DNA from: Panopea generosa | Lineage: Eukaryota > Mollusca > Bivalvia > Adapedonta > Hiatellidae | Assembly: GCA_029582155.1 (NCBI GenBank) | Contig: CM055895.1 | Span: 44,846,578-44,910,577, forward strand | Direction: 5' to 3' | DNA: 64,000 nt | In this document: piece by piece, positions 10,671-21,790 of the stretch | Layout of the letters: each line of letters opens with the position of its first letter | Position numbering within the stretch: position 1 is the stretch's first letter | Notes under the pieces: generated by a model | Databases searched by the model: none | The model's input: only the letters and a program-made list of their open reading frames with translations | What the model was told of the DNA's origin: nothing | Translations under genes and position numbers: made by a program

Positions 10671-11078
10671 GTTCCGTCAAACTGTGTTAGCGGTTACCTC
10701 TGTTAAGCAGCCATTTGTCTTTAGCAGCCATATTTCCTCTTTCACATTTCCATGCTTTCAAAGCAAATTAACCTGTATTAACCCTTTACTTCATATAGAC
10801 GCCTTTGGACACCTCTAATATTGAAAGCATTAATTCACCACGTATCAGCAATGGGTGAATTATGTTTATATTAACTGACAGAGTGGAAAATAGTGCAGGA
10901 AGTATTCAGATTGCTCATTACGAGCAATCTGAACTCTTCCTGCACTGTTTTCAAAGGCCTTCTGTGATGGGTTCCGGAAAATGCATATCTATGAAGTAAA
11001 GTGTTAAGCAACAATCTGTTTTAAAAGGCCACTATTGCTCCTTCCCTTGACTGGCTGCTTAAGACAGGTTTGACTGTA
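10671..11078. mobile_element. Mariner-like TA MITE (family G), interrupted
   Basis: Its ends resemble TACAGTCAAACCTGTCTTAA and its inverse (GACAGGTTTGACTGTA at the right end). It is split by a TTAA MITE at 10782-11003. Rejoining the flanks at TTAA gives the arrangement seen in uninterrupted copies at 20594 and 34902. It lies in the last long NUP85 intron, ending about 30 bp before the acceptor at 11108. Confidence 0.7.
10782..11003. mobile_element. TTAA MITE copy 1 (piggyBac-like ends)
   Basis: About 222 bp with ends CCCTTTACTTCATA and TATGAAGTAAAGTG, flanked on both sides by TTAA. The centre is a near-perfect palindrome of about 48 bp (from GCAGGAAGT, through GATTGCTC..GAGCAATC, to CTTCCTGC). 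A TTAA target with CCCT ends is the piggyBac style; that assignment is an inference. Other copies are at 14542, 19099, 23325 and 47766. Confidence 0.8.
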
Positions 11079-11108
11079 TTTATGATAGACTTTAACTTGG
11101 TATTTCAG

Positions 11109-11204
11109 TTAATATTTGGCAGTAAGGAGACGTATGAGCTGATGCACTGCCTGGAAGAGCTGACCAAGGATAGACTGTATCTGAGTACAGATATAAACAA
11201 TGAT
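11109..11204 (+). CDS. NUP85: NUP85 exon with TYELMHCLEEL
   Basis: The acceptor is ATTTCAG and the donor GTGAGT; 32 codons, phase 0 at both ends. It reads LIFGSKETYELMHCLEELTK then DRLYLSTDINND, matching the IFS.EQTYELMRCLEDLT stretch near the NUP85 C-terminus. The end of the exon, like the human counterpart, is acidic and probably poorly conserved. Confidence 0.93.
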
Positions 11205-11743
11205 GTGAGTATGCATGCTTAACTTGTTCCACTGCATACATTGCTTTTATTTGCATACTGTATACAAAATTTAAGTAACTCAGTTTTTATGCCTCCAATC
11301 CATAGGGCCGGCAGCATTTCCGTTGACATTCATCTGTCTGAGTTCGTCCTAAATTGCAGTATCCACTTCTATTTAAGTAATTGATATCCAGTCTTCACCA
11401 GTCTTGACTTGCATGCACAAAATGACCTCTTTATTTGTCGACTTACAGTAAAACGCCATTCATTCACCAGACTTGGTCACAATGTAAAATTGGCAAAATG
11501 TCTCCGGTAAAGTTACAGTACCAGTCCAATTGCTCTGGTAATTCAAGAGTGTTGGACCTGATTAACAAGATTGGGGACATTTGTCATACGATGGTGACAT
11601 TCCTTTGTTGTTTTAGAACTATATCTTTAACGCAGAGGTGCAAGGAAGCAATGAGCATACACTGGAGGTTACAGTCTGTCCAATCTTGTAATCTGGAATG
11701 TTGTATGAGTATTGTTGGTGTGCAAAATTATTAAACTGCAACA

Positions 11744-12420
11744 GTTGTCTAGGCCCTAGGTGTAGAGCATCCGCTTCGCATGCAAAAGGTTGTGGGTTCC
11801 ATCCCTGGTCGGGTCATACCAAAAACTTGAAAAGTTTCTCGCTTGGCTCTCAGCATTTAGAGGATAGTTCTAGGTGTTGTCAGCCCAGTGTCAGTAGAAT
11901 GTGACTAGGTGGGGTACCACACCATGAATCTGCTGCTTGCTACGTGAAGTGTGGCAGCACTTAGAATACTGTCTCAAGCAAACACCTTCAAGATGACAGA
12001 AACGTGGTTAAAGATTCAAGATTAAAATTCTTTATTCAGTAATTTAAACATATTATGTTTCTCATTACATACAAATTCAGATAATAAATGTAACACATGA
12101 CACACAGATAATAGATCAATATTATGTTAGATTCTTTTAAATTAGAAAATTACGTTATTTAAATACATATATTTTAATAGTTTTTAAGGTTGGACAAATA
12201 TAAATTAAACATTTAAATACTTTGTCAAATAAATACTTGAGTAGATCAACACAAAAAGATAGATGTATATATTATGTATTTTGATTGTACAAGGAATTAC
12301 AAGTACTAAAAGCTTGATGAATAAACTTACACAAATTTAACAAGACTGAATACTTCTTACTTTGCATTAACTCAATGAATTTTATCATAAAAGCAATGCT
12401 AAAACACCGTACAACAACAT
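11744..12420 (+). mobile_element. SINE family A copy split by an AT-rich insertion
   Basis: Head at 11744-11820 (GCATCCGCTTCGCATGCAAA, GGTTGTGGGTTCCATCCC), body to about 11985. The expected 3' tail (AATGCTAAAACACCGTACAA, CAACA) appears only at about 12395-12420. The roughly 400-bp intervening block starts GATTCAAGATTAAAATTCTT and TATTCAG, which in reverse looks like a retrotransposon 3' end with an AATAAAG signal. The nature of this insert is uncertain. Confidence 0.5.
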
Positions 12421-12693
12421 TTAACTATACACTGGTAAAAGCATTAACCTTTGCCCAACATCATAGTTATTATATAGCTAGACTGTTTAATAGCTAGATT
12501 AAAAATACACCAGACTCTACCTTAAGCAACCTGTGATGATATCTATGGTCAAAATCTGAAACGAGTAATATCTAACGGTTTAATTGCTGTTAATACAACT
12601 GAGATGTAACAAAAGGTCTTAATAATATTTAAACTAGAATGATGTTTTTGTTTCAGTATCAGTTAACAAAAGTCCTTTTTTTCATTATTTCAG

Positions 12694-12795
12694 GATCTTT
12701 CCGACTTAAAAGAAACAATAGACTTATTAAATCTTGCTTTGACTCGGAACTTGGCTCGGTCAGTCGTTATCGAAGGAACTACAATACTGTCATAG
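12694..12795 (+). CDS. NUP85: NUP85 terminal coding exon
   Basis: The acceptor is ATTATTTCAG. It has 33 codons and the stop TAG at 12793-12795, phase 0 from the exon at 11204. It encodes DLSDLKETIDLLNLALTRNL then ARSVVIEGTTILS. The LALTRNLAR..I.EG pattern matches the LSLARNLARAIIREG end of human NUP85 as recalled. This fixes the C-terminus of the protein. Confidence 0.93.
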   Translation, partial: DLSDLKETIDLLNLALTRNLARSVVIEGTTILS

Positions 12796-12808
12796 AAAAA
12801 TATGTGTT

Positions 12809-12814
12809 AATAAA
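12809..12814 (+). terminator. Probable NUP85 poly(A) signal
   Basis: AATAAA only 13 nt after the stop codon. Cleavage 10-30 nt downstream would fall at about 12825-12845, just where the 99-bp array begins. If used, the 3' UTR would be unusually short. Confidence 0.5.
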
Positions 12815-12835
12815 ATTGATACATAAAGATATGAA

Positions 12836-13850
12836 CTGGAAAGGACATGTGACCTCAGAGATGGGAAGGACATGTGACCTGTATCTCAACATTGATGACA
12901 GGTTGGACATGTCAACTTTATATCAACATTTTTGATGGGAAGGACATGTGACCTCAGTGATGGGAAGGACATGTGACCTGTATCTCAACATTGATGACAG
13001 GTTGGACATGTCAACTTTATATCAACATTTGTGATGGGAAGGACATGTGACCTCAGTGATGGGAAGGACATGTGACCTGTATCTCAGCATTGATGACAGG
13101 TTGGACATGTCAACTTTATATCAACATTTTTGGTGGGAAGGACATGTGACCTTCCTGGTGGGAAGGACATGTGACCTGTATCTCAACATCGGTGATAGGT
13201 CTGACATGTCAAATTTATATCAACATTTTTGATGGGAAGGACATGTGATCTCGGTGATGGGAAGGACATGTGACCTGTATCTCAGCATTGGTGATAGGTT
13301 GGACATGTCAACTTTATATCAATATTTTTGATGAGAAGGACATGTGACCTCAGTGTTGGGAAGGACATGTGACCTTTATCTCAACATTGGTGATCGTTCA
13401 GACATGTCAACTTTATATCAACATTTGTGATGGGAAGGACATGTGACCTCGGTGATGGGAAGGAGATGTGACCTGTATCTCAACATTTTTGATAGGTCAG
13501 ACATGTCAACTTTATATCAACATTTGTGATGGGAAAGACATGTGACCTCGGTGATGGGAAGGAGATGTGACCTGTATCTCAACATTGGTGATAGGTCAGA
13601 CATCTCAACTTTGTATCAATATTTTTGATGAGAAGGACATGTGACCTCAGTGATGGGAAGGACATGACCTGTATCTCAACATTTTTGATAGGTCAGACAT
13701 GTCAACTTTATATTGACATTTGTGATGGGAAGGATATGTGACCTCGGTGATGGAAAGGACATATGACTTGTAACTAACATCGGTGATAGGTCAGACATGT
13801 GACCTGTGTCAAGACATCAGTGATGGGATAGACAATTTGTAACATGAGAG
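12836..13850. repeat. Compound minisatellite, about 99-bp unit
   Basis: Each unit joins a 25-bp segment (GGGAAGGACATGTGACCTCA plus GTGAT) and a 74-bp segment (GGACATGTGACCTGTATCTC, ACATTGATGACAGGTTGGAC, ATGTCAACTTTATATCAACA). About ten units, decaying towards the right end. It starts at the expected poly(A) site of NUP85. Confidence 0.85.
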
Positions 13851-14541
13851 ACATGTCCGTACAGCAATTGATGTATATTGTTGTATATACATTAAGCAGC
13901 TATTTATAACAGGATTTGAATCATGTTACAATTATGTTGTGTATATTGTGTAATTTGTGTGTATTGAGATACAAAATTGATAGAAAGGACATGCCATCTC
14001 TATTTAATGGTCATGGGTGACCGGAAACATTAGGATGTTTGTTGTGAACATTGTTGATCATCGAGGGTATATTTTTGCAGAAAAAAATAATTTTGCATGG
14101 CGACTTGATAAATATATGGTTCATCTCTGTACAGAGAAGATCTTTGTCTTGTGAATTTTCATGAAATATTAAGAAAGTTACCAGCAAAAATGTCACACAA
14201 AGCTCGCGCTTGTCCTTAAAAAATACTAAGCAACTGCATAGCATTAGGTCACATGGGGTCACAACTGTTGTAAATCTATTATCCAAAATCAAAATGTGTC
14301 TGATAAGAAAGACTTGTAATGTATTTTTGTGGATTTTTGTGAATATAGTACTGAAGGTGTGGTGGATTTAAATATCGTGTTCGATAATTGTTTCACGAGC
14401 AATTACACATTACATTTAGGCTTCTTTTTACTGATCAAACTTTTTTTAAACAAAATAGGTCAAGGGCATTTATTATGGGAAATACAGTACCTGTATGACA
14501 AGGGAGACAAGGTGTTTGTAACATGCTGGCTATTGAATAAA
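13851..14541. other. Intergenic, no feature seen
   Basis: AT-rich sequence downstream of NUP85. Short open frames have no start context, domain or splice logic. Confidence 0.5.
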
Positions 14542-14774
14542 CCCTTTACTTCATATAGATGCCTTTGGACACCTCTAATATAGACGCCTTTGAACACCTA
14601 ATATAGAACGCTTTTGAATTATTGAGTGAATTATGTTTATATTAACTGACAGAGTGGAAAACAGTGCAGGAAGTGTTCAGATTGCTCGTTACGAGCAATC
14701 TGAACTCTTCCTGCACTGTTTTCAAAGGCCTTCTATGATTGGTGCAGAAAAACACGTATCTATGGAGTAAAGAG
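14542..14774. mobile_element. TTAA MITE copy 2
   Basis: Same family as 10782-11003, with the central palindrome (GATTGCTCG..CGAGCAATC at about 14682). The phrase CGCCTTTGAACACCTAATAT is an extra partial repeat of the left segment. The right flank is TTAA; the left flank has decayed to TAAA. Confidence 0.75.
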
Positions 14775-14832
14775 TTAAGACGTGAAAGATCATGCATCAT
14801 GACAACGCATGTTGTAACTAGTTATATTGCTT

Positions 14833-15150
14833 AAAGGGAGTATATTGGCATTCTCAATATTGTGTTATGAATAAGCATTACAAATACAAAGATGTACATA
14901 AAACTTGCATATTAATGAATGCACGGTATATAATTATATTTCGCTGCTTTATAAAAGTTGGTTTTCAGAAGCTAAATCATTTGATTTGTTTACCTTTCTA
15001 TTTTGAAAAAATTGCCTTCAGTAATCCAGTCAACTATCGTGAACCATGACATTGTAAATAATTGAGTGCAGATGCATAGTTTATGACTGATCAGGTGCGT
15101 GCACAGATATTTTCAGAAATGGGAAGCTATGTTCGGAATGTTTACCGAGA
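14833..15150. repeat. Dispersed repeat I, copy 1
   Basis: It starts TTAAAGGGAGTATATTGGCA and includes GATGTACATAAAACTTGCAT, AGCTAAATCATTTGATTTGT and GGGAAGCTATGTTCGGAATG. Copy 2 lies at 21345-21790, where it carries a large inverted repeat. Confidence 0.7.
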
Positions 15151-15815
15151 TAAATATAAATATTGACAGTGCTTTTTCACAGCTCGCAATAATGTATTGT
15201 CAACATTTTGTTTAGTGTTAATTTAAAAAAACTCTTAGGTTAATTATGGCATTGAATCGGTATACACACACTATTTTATGTGCATAACATAAAGAGAAAG
15301 TATCTATTTGCAGCTTTAATGTGTAGTTTGGCAATATACTCACTTTAAGATAAAAATTGTAAGGATAACTTGAGGGACATGATAATATGTAACATGAAAT
15401 ATACATAAATGGGTTGAAAACTGACACACATCAAATTTTTCTATCTATGCAAATATCTTTCATTAGCTGCTTTGATTCACTGATACATAAAATACAAAAC
15501 TACATGTATAGTGAAAGTTTGTCCTAGGCTAAATTTAAAAAAAAAATCTAGAATATTCTTAAATGATGATGTCATGTTTAGTCACTGCTGCTAAGAAACA
15601 TGTATGTGTAAAACCTGATTGTGTTGTCATTTTGGTTCTTTACATAGATGTATGGCATAATATTCATCATGTTGGTGCTACAGCCATCATACAACATTTT
15701 TGTTTATATGATAATAAAGAAATATTAAAAGTGATGGTTTGTCCTGCTTATTTTGTAAATAACCCTCCTTGTACAATCAAAGGTGCTTTTTTATGTACTA
15801 ACAAAGCATTTTAGC
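15151..15815. other. Intergenic, no feature seen
   Basis: AT-rich. An 83-codon open frame at 15563-15814 has no recognisable domain and no splice partner. Confidence 0.4.
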
Positions 15816-16212
15816 CCTACCTGCCAAAGGCCAGAAGTGCTTATGCAAAGGTCATACATTGACTGTTATTGACTTTTGGCAGTGCATTCTCAGAAACCAC
15901 TAGGCCAGTTATACTCGAACTTCAGATGGATGTTCTCATTAAATCATCACAGAGACTGTTGCCGAGCGGAGATTCAATGTCAAGACCCCTGGATTGAGTC
16001 TGACGTGTTACCGACTGAGCTAATCAGGCAAGGCAGATTATTATTATTATTGATATACGACATTGTCTCATTATCATTTGTCTCTCACCGCTGTTTCAAG
16101 TGGGAAAGTTATCAGTTACTTGCTGAGATTGGGTGTGCTTGAGTATTGGTTAACCTTTCAAGAAAAAGTGGTTAGGTTAACTGATCGCTTTTAGCCCTAG
16201 ATGGTATAAAAA
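15815..16212. mobile_element. Repeat F fragment next to a rearranged SINE family C
   Basis: 15815-15945 has the AAACCACTAGGCCAGTT and AACTTCAGATGGATG marks of repeat F. 15945-16040 is a minus-strand family C head (CCTGGATTGAGTCTGACGTG, ACCGACTGAGCTAATCAGGC). 16050-16210 is a plus-strand family C body ending in TTTTAGCCCTAGATGGTATA. Head and body face opposite ways, so this is a composite or inverted copy. Confidence 0.55.
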
Positions 16213-16219
16213 TTACTAT

Positions 16220-16455
16220 AAATATTCAATCAATATTGGAAGTTTTTGAAAATCTATAAGAGTAGTATTTTGAATATTGGAAGTTATTTATAATCTGTTA
16301 GTATAGTACATTTACTTAGAATATTGGAAGTTTTCGTCAATCTATAAATACAGTATTTAGAATATCTGAAATCGTCCATAATCTATAAGAATTGTACTTA
16401 GAATATGTAAGTTTTCGGCAATCTTTAAGTTGTATTTTGAATATTGCAGTAACTC
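16220..16455. repeat. Degenerate tandem repeat, about 55-bp unit
   Basis: Four to five diverged copies of GAATATTGGAAGTTTT, then CAATCTATAA and AGTATTTAGAATAT. Confidence 0.55.
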
Positions 16456-16578
16456 TCTAAATAAAGGACTTGAAAGCTAAAATAAAATAATGATCCCAAA
16501 ATAATATGATAAAACCATTGTCTGCTACTTTGTGAAAACAATTAATATTACAACAATCATATATTTGTAATTGATTTA

Positions 16579-16752
16579 TACAATCAAACCTGTCTTAAGC
16601 AGCCACTCAAAAGGAAGATAAGAAATGAACTTAAAGCAGGTGACTGCTTAATACAGGTTGATGAAAACTATATAAATGGTTAGTAGAAAATGTGGCTGTT
16701 TAAGTCAAGTGAATGCTTAATAGAGGTGACAACTAAAACAGGTTTTACTGTA
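16579..16752. mobile_element. Mariner-like TA MITE (family G)
   Basis: Ends TACAATCAAACCTGTCTTAA and ACAGGTTTTACTGTA. The interior has GACTGCTTAATACAGGTTGA, the uninterrupted form of the site occupied at 10782. Confidence 0.7.
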
Positions 16753-17233
16753 TGTAATAGTAAAAACATAAACAACAAAATTCATCAAAACAGTAGGAAG
16801 TATTAAAGTGCATAACAAGATCAGGCGTGACAGAATGCTTTTATATTAAGTTTATAAGCTCCTATATTTTAATCCCAAATTATCCCCTACAGAGAAATCC
16901 GCTACCTATGACATACCACAATGTTTGTGTACATGAAATATTAAACTGTTTTGTGTTGTAGACATAGAATACAAAACTGCGTTGAAGACATTTTAAATAA
17001 TTTGGAATAATCTTGTATTTGGTTATAAAATTATTTTCTTAAACAAAAATAACATAGAGGTAAGTTTAGTTTGTCATAAAATATTTTTTGTAAGAGGGTA
17101 AAATTAGAGATTTGTTAAAAATGAGTCGGTAATTGTGAGGTTTGTTGAAGACTAATCACTAAGGTAAGTTAAATGTATGAATATAGACAGTCAATGCAGA
17201 TAGACCGATTGTATTTATAATTTTGAAGTAATT

Positions 17234-17500
17234 TTAAAGGGAGAATATCAGGAAAAAATGCATTTAATATCTTAAAAAAGAAAATTATTTATAAAATGGA
17301 TAAAAAGCATCTCGTTCTGAAAAATAGATAAAATCTGATTGGATTGGTATATCAAATCCACCAAAACATGACAAAACGATTTCATTTGGTCTGGTATAGT
17401 TTAAACAAAATCTGCATTCTAAAAATATACATCACCTAAATACTGCTTCATAACCTTCACATCGTCATTTGGATTTTCTACGATGAAACAAATTTTTAAG
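17234..17500. mobile_element. TIR element H, partial copy
   Basis: It starts TTAAAGGGAGAATATCAGGA and continues with ATTGGTATATCAAATCCACC and CTGCATTCTAAAAATA. This matches, in reverse, the right half of the full copy at 22457-23040. Confidence 0.6.
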
Positions 17501-17606
17501 GTTGGAAATTCCAATTCAATTTATTATTTTGGCATGTTTGAATAGATATTCTTTTGGCAAAACTCGTACAAATCTCGAAGCCTTGTTACTAAGCTTACAC
17601 AGAACA

Positions 17607-17693
17607 ATGTCTTGCTCAAGGACACCACACGTAGCTGTGGGGGGAGGAAGGAACCCACGACCCTCTGATCCTGGGTTCAGTGCACTCCACAAC
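17607..17693 (-). mobile_element. SINE family D fragment
   Basis: It carries TTGCTCAAGGACACCACACG, AGGAACCCACGACCCTCTGA and TCCTGGGTTCAGTGCACTCC, matching the reverse complement of the copy at 30318. Confidence 0.5.
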
Positions 17694-18420
17694 AGTGTTA
17701 ATACTTAAATTGACCTGCCACCCATCAACTTTAATGCTTACTAATGAAATAAAAATGATATTTCACTCAAACTAATTAGTATTCTCTATCATTTGTATGT
17801 TTTGTTCTGGGATAATTTTATTCAAATAACTATTTAAAAATATATTTAAATTCTAGTTTTGTATTATTCCTACTTTTTATGAATCCCGAAATTTCTGGTA
17901 AAAAGTAGGAATATTACAAAAATAGAATTTAGATACAATAATAGAATTTAGATACAATAATAATACCCCCTATGTCATGTGAACATTAATGGTGACGTCA
18001 ATATATGCTTTACTTGCACAACATTTTTTGGGGGTTATTTGGGCGGCGCAGTCATTTATGTGAGTGTCACTGATGCATATATTTCATATATAGTAATAAT
18101 GTAGCAATGAAGACTCGATCGTTTACAATAACTGCATGTTCTCCCTTAAGGCTGTTAACAAAACAGGTTGTGGTTATAACAACTGACCTGACGCGGGCTA
18201 CCAATCAAACAAGTCAATAATCCAATCATCAATATTTTTTGCCATTTTCCTTAGACAAGCTAACAATGTGTAAATAAATATTGCATTGTATTTACTTAGA
18301 CAATGTTATGTGGCCAGTGGATGGAGCATAGTCCTTCTCAAACCACGTCAATTGCATTCAACTACTACATGCATAATTTGTAAACATACAATTGATTAGA
18401 GACTTTACATTTCTTCTTTT
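17694..18420. other. Intergenic, no feature seen
   Basis: AT-rich. There is a local direct repeat (AGAATTTAGATACAATAATA twice near 17925-17960). No gene. Confidence 0.5.
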
Positions 18421-18426
18421 TATTTG

Positions 18427-18631
18427 AATGGGGTTAAGGTTTAGGTTATATATGGCATATCTAGTTTATTGGAGGAAGAATGAATCTGAGTAGAGCCACC
18501 GTCCTTCCACAAGTAATTGGCAAACTTTCTCACATAAAGATTTTGGAGCGGGACTTGGACCTATGACCTTAGCGGTGAGAGGCAAGTGATTTTGAGACAT
18601 CGCCTTAGACAGCTCGGCCTTGGGGACGCAC
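18427..18631 (-). mobile_element. SINE family B copy
   Basis: The minus-strand copy shows the whole order: tail GGTTATATATGGCATATCTA, AGCCACCGTCCTTCCACAAG, TTTCTCACATAAAGATTTTG, a B box in reverse and a head ending ACAGCTCGGCCTTGGGGACG. Confidence 0.75.
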
Positions 18632-18680
18632 AAAGAAACACGATTTGTACACTGTATTTTATGCAAATAATGAGTTGTAT

Positions 18681-18713
18681 ATATATATATATATATTTAT
18701 ATATATACTAGAT
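18681..18713. repeat. (TA)n microsatellite
   Basis: About 14 TA dinucleotides with one interruption. Confidence 0.85.
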
Positions 18714-19098
18714 GTATAATTCTCCCTATTATATATTATGTACTAGTATATAGCTTCCCAAAGTTCAATAAGTTCAAAAGATACTTTTCGTTTTCAATTC
18801 ATTCTGTTTGAAGAAGTAAATTTCATGAATAAGACATAAGGTCAACAGCTGCCACCATTGAAAGATACGAATGATTGGCCATGAAAGGTTTACCCAATTA
18901 TTGACCCACCACAGAGAATGGTAGAAAACATTAATTTTATCACCACTATACTCAGCTAAGTATGTAGTAGGATGCGATCAGGTAGAAAATGGCTAATTTT
19001 CATTTGAAGAATTTTCTCTCTTTTTCTTATTGTTTTTGTGTTACCAGCCACACCTCATAACAAATATGCTTGTGAATGTTTTACTTAATCAGTCTTAA

Positions 19099-19320
19099 CC
19101 CTTTACTTCATATAGACACCTTTGGACACCTCTAATATTGAAAGCATTAATTCACCACGTATCAGCAATTGGTGAATTATGTTTATATTAACTGACTGAG
19201 TGGAAAACAGTGCAGGAAGTGTTCAGATTGCTCATTACGAGCAATCTTAACCCTTCCTGCACTGTTTTCAATGACCTTCTGTGATGTGTGCGGGAAAACG
19301 TGTATCTATGGAGTAAAGGG
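19099..19320. mobile_element. TTAA MITE copy 3
   Basis: Ends CCCTTTACTTCATATAGACA and GTATCTATGGAGTAAAGGG, both flanked by TTAA. The central palindrome is at about 19211-19260. Confidence 0.8.
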
Positions 19321-19377
19321 TTAATATCACTTTTTTTCAAATCACAGTTTATAATAAATCAAATTCAACAATAGTTT

Positions 19378-19592
19378 TTTTATGGCATTTAGTGCCATTT
19401 TTAACACAGTTCAGGTTATATATGGCATCCAGTTAAAGTGGTGAAGGAAGACCCCACAATGAATCTGAGTAGAACCACGGTCCTTCCATAAGTAACTGGC
19501 AAATTTCCTCACATAAAGTTTTTGGACTGAACGAGACTCGAACCTATGACCATAGCAGTGAGAGGTCAGTGATCTTGAGATGGCACTTGGTC
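19378..19592 (-). mobile_element. SINE family B copy
   Basis: TTATGGCATTTAGTGCCATT, TTCAGGTTATATATGGCATC, AACCACGGTCCTTCCATAAG and CTCGAACCTATGACCATAGC. A short related fragment lies at about 19872-19925. Confidence 0.7.
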
Positions 19593-20593
19593 AACAATAT
19601 CATGGATTAAATTGAAATCAATATGAAATCATGTGATTCATTTGCTATGTCACAAAATACATTGAACTTGTAAGTGGGACATTTTGTTTAATTTAACTTG
19701 GTCCAATTTAGGAATTATTTTTTCAATGTATTATTTTTGGCAATATGTGATCAGTGTGTGTATTTATAGGTATAATATAATGGAAAACATGGGTTTTTTT
19801 GCCAATTTTAACATTTTTAATTTTAAAAATCCTGATATACTTTCATTAAATGTCAATATCAATATATGACATGTTATATTCAGTTTTATTGATGGAGGAA
19901 GAACTCCGAATGAATCTGAGAAAAAAACAATAAGATACCAAGTGTATATAAATTAGGAAGACACTTGGTGCCTTTTTGCACCAATGAGGTGAACTTTAGT
20001 TTGGCATTTGATGTTGAAATTTAGTTTAAATAACAGGTTATTTTAATCATGATTATGAATTGCAATAGAAGCCGAAGTTGTTCAAAGTTTGGTTAGCTTA
20101 ACATGGCGTTAGGTGAAATCTTGTTTGTTAATATCTTTAAAATTTAATGTTTCCAAATCAAGTTCAGTGGGCTTTAGATGTAGAATGATATATTGTTAAG
20201 ATTGCCAATAAATTGTTACCTTGAATGTATTAAATCTCTAAATACTATAATTAGAACATTCAACACAAGTTGATTTTGCTAACAATGATTTGGACAACTG
20301 GGCCTGACCATTAATTTGTGAGTGAACCTGTCATATAATGTAAATAATTACTTAATTAAATATCATCTTTTTGTTTTGTAATCAACATCACTCTCACTTG
20401 GCTGAACGTACAGAATTTGTTTACTACAACATTTACATCTGACCTTATCTGATAACTAATCTCGGAGTTGTGTCCCTTGATTGTCAATTTTTTTCAATAT
20501 TTATACTTTTGTCATCAAAGCAAGCCTAGCCTCATTAACTTCAGCAGTTTTAAGACTTATACCTTCGAACTACCCTAGATGTTTGAAAAAAAG
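19593..20593. other. Intergenic, little recognised
   Basis: AT-rich sequence with one short SINE B remnant (about 19872-19925). No gene, promoter or RNA gene seen. Confidence 0.45.
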
Positions 20594-20775
20594 TACAGTC
20601 AAACCTGTCTTAAGCAGGCAGTCAAGGGAAGGAGCAAAAGTGGCCCTTTAAGATAGGTTGTTGCTTATTACAGGTTAATTTGTTCTGAAATCTTAGAAAT
20701 GGGAAATAGCAAATGTAGCTGATAAAGACAAGTGGCTGCTTAATAGAGGTGACGGTTTACACAGGATCTACTGTA
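20594..20775. mobile_element. Mariner-like TA MITE (family G)
   Basis: Ends TACAGTCAAACCTGTCTTAA and GATCTACTGTA. The interior GTTGTTGCTTATTACAGGTT is an empty-site version of the MITE insertion at 10782. Confidence 0.75.
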
Positions 20776-21344
20776 TTTTGTAGCAATTAAAAATTCCTCC
20801 CTGCAATACTATACCTGTTTATCAGATACCATTTGTGTTTACCTTTCATATATTTCCACTTTAGATCTCAGTTTATTTATCTATTGAATGATATTAATAA
20901 ACTGTTGCAAAGTAAAATCTTTTTATATGTTAATTTTGTTTCACACATTACCTTACGAAGAAAAGGTCAACAGGTCAATAAAATTTATTATTTGGTCAGG
21001 CAATAAAATTCGAGTGTATAATGTTTCAGATGGGCATATGTACACATTTATGGTGGGTATAAATAAACTGAATGGGACAGCTAACCCACCTCCTGGCATA
21101 TATGTATCTTACATTTTATATATTTTCTCAAAAAGTATCAATCAATTTCTTTTAAATTTGGAACAAAAAAAAAAACAGCAAATGTTTAGACTATGAGTGT
21201 CTGTTTAGGCCATATACACATATACACATTTTAATAATGCTACATAATAGTTTAAAGAAGATATTGGAAATGACAAAAGTGGCAGGTTAGCTCTTTTGTT
21301 AAGTATGGTTAATCAAATATGCAGTGCATTGGGAATATAGTCTT
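20776..21344. other. Intergenic, no feature seen
   Basis: A 102-codon open frame at 20888-21196 is lysine- and isoleucine-rich, has no recognisable domain and ends in an A-tract. I do not call it a gene. Confidence 0.4.
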
Positions 21345-21790
21345 AAAGGGTATTGGCATTTAACTATCAATACTGTGTCATAAACAAACATTACAAATAG
21401 AAAGATATACATAAAACTTGCATATTTATGAATGCAAGGTATATAAGGCCATTATAAATTAATTGCTAGATTAACTTTTTTTTTTTTTTTTTTTATGATA
21501 AAAATAAAAATGGTGGGGCGGCATGGAAATTAGGGGGCAGGTGGGGATGATAATCTAGCAATTAATTTATAATGGCCTTATATACCTTGCATTATATAAT
21601 GAATTTTTGTTATATGAATTTTCAAAAGCTAAATCATTTGATTTGTTTACTTTTCCATTTTGAATGACAGCCTTTGGCATTCCCATAAACAATTGTAAAC
21701 CGTGACGGTGTTAATAATTTTTAAATCAACCTCCAGGTTTGTGCACGGATATTTTCAAATGGGAAGCTATGCTCAGAATGTTAACATGGG
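21345..21790. repeat. Dispersed repeat I, copy 2, with a 43-bp perfect inverted repeat
   Basis: It matches 14833-15150 (TACATAAAACTTGCATATTT, AGCTAAATCATTTGATTTGT, GGGAAGCTATGCTCAGAATG). Inside it, 21431-21473 and 21551-21593 are exact reverse complements, separated by 77 bp that hold an 18-T run and a G-rich stretch. Confidence 0.75.
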
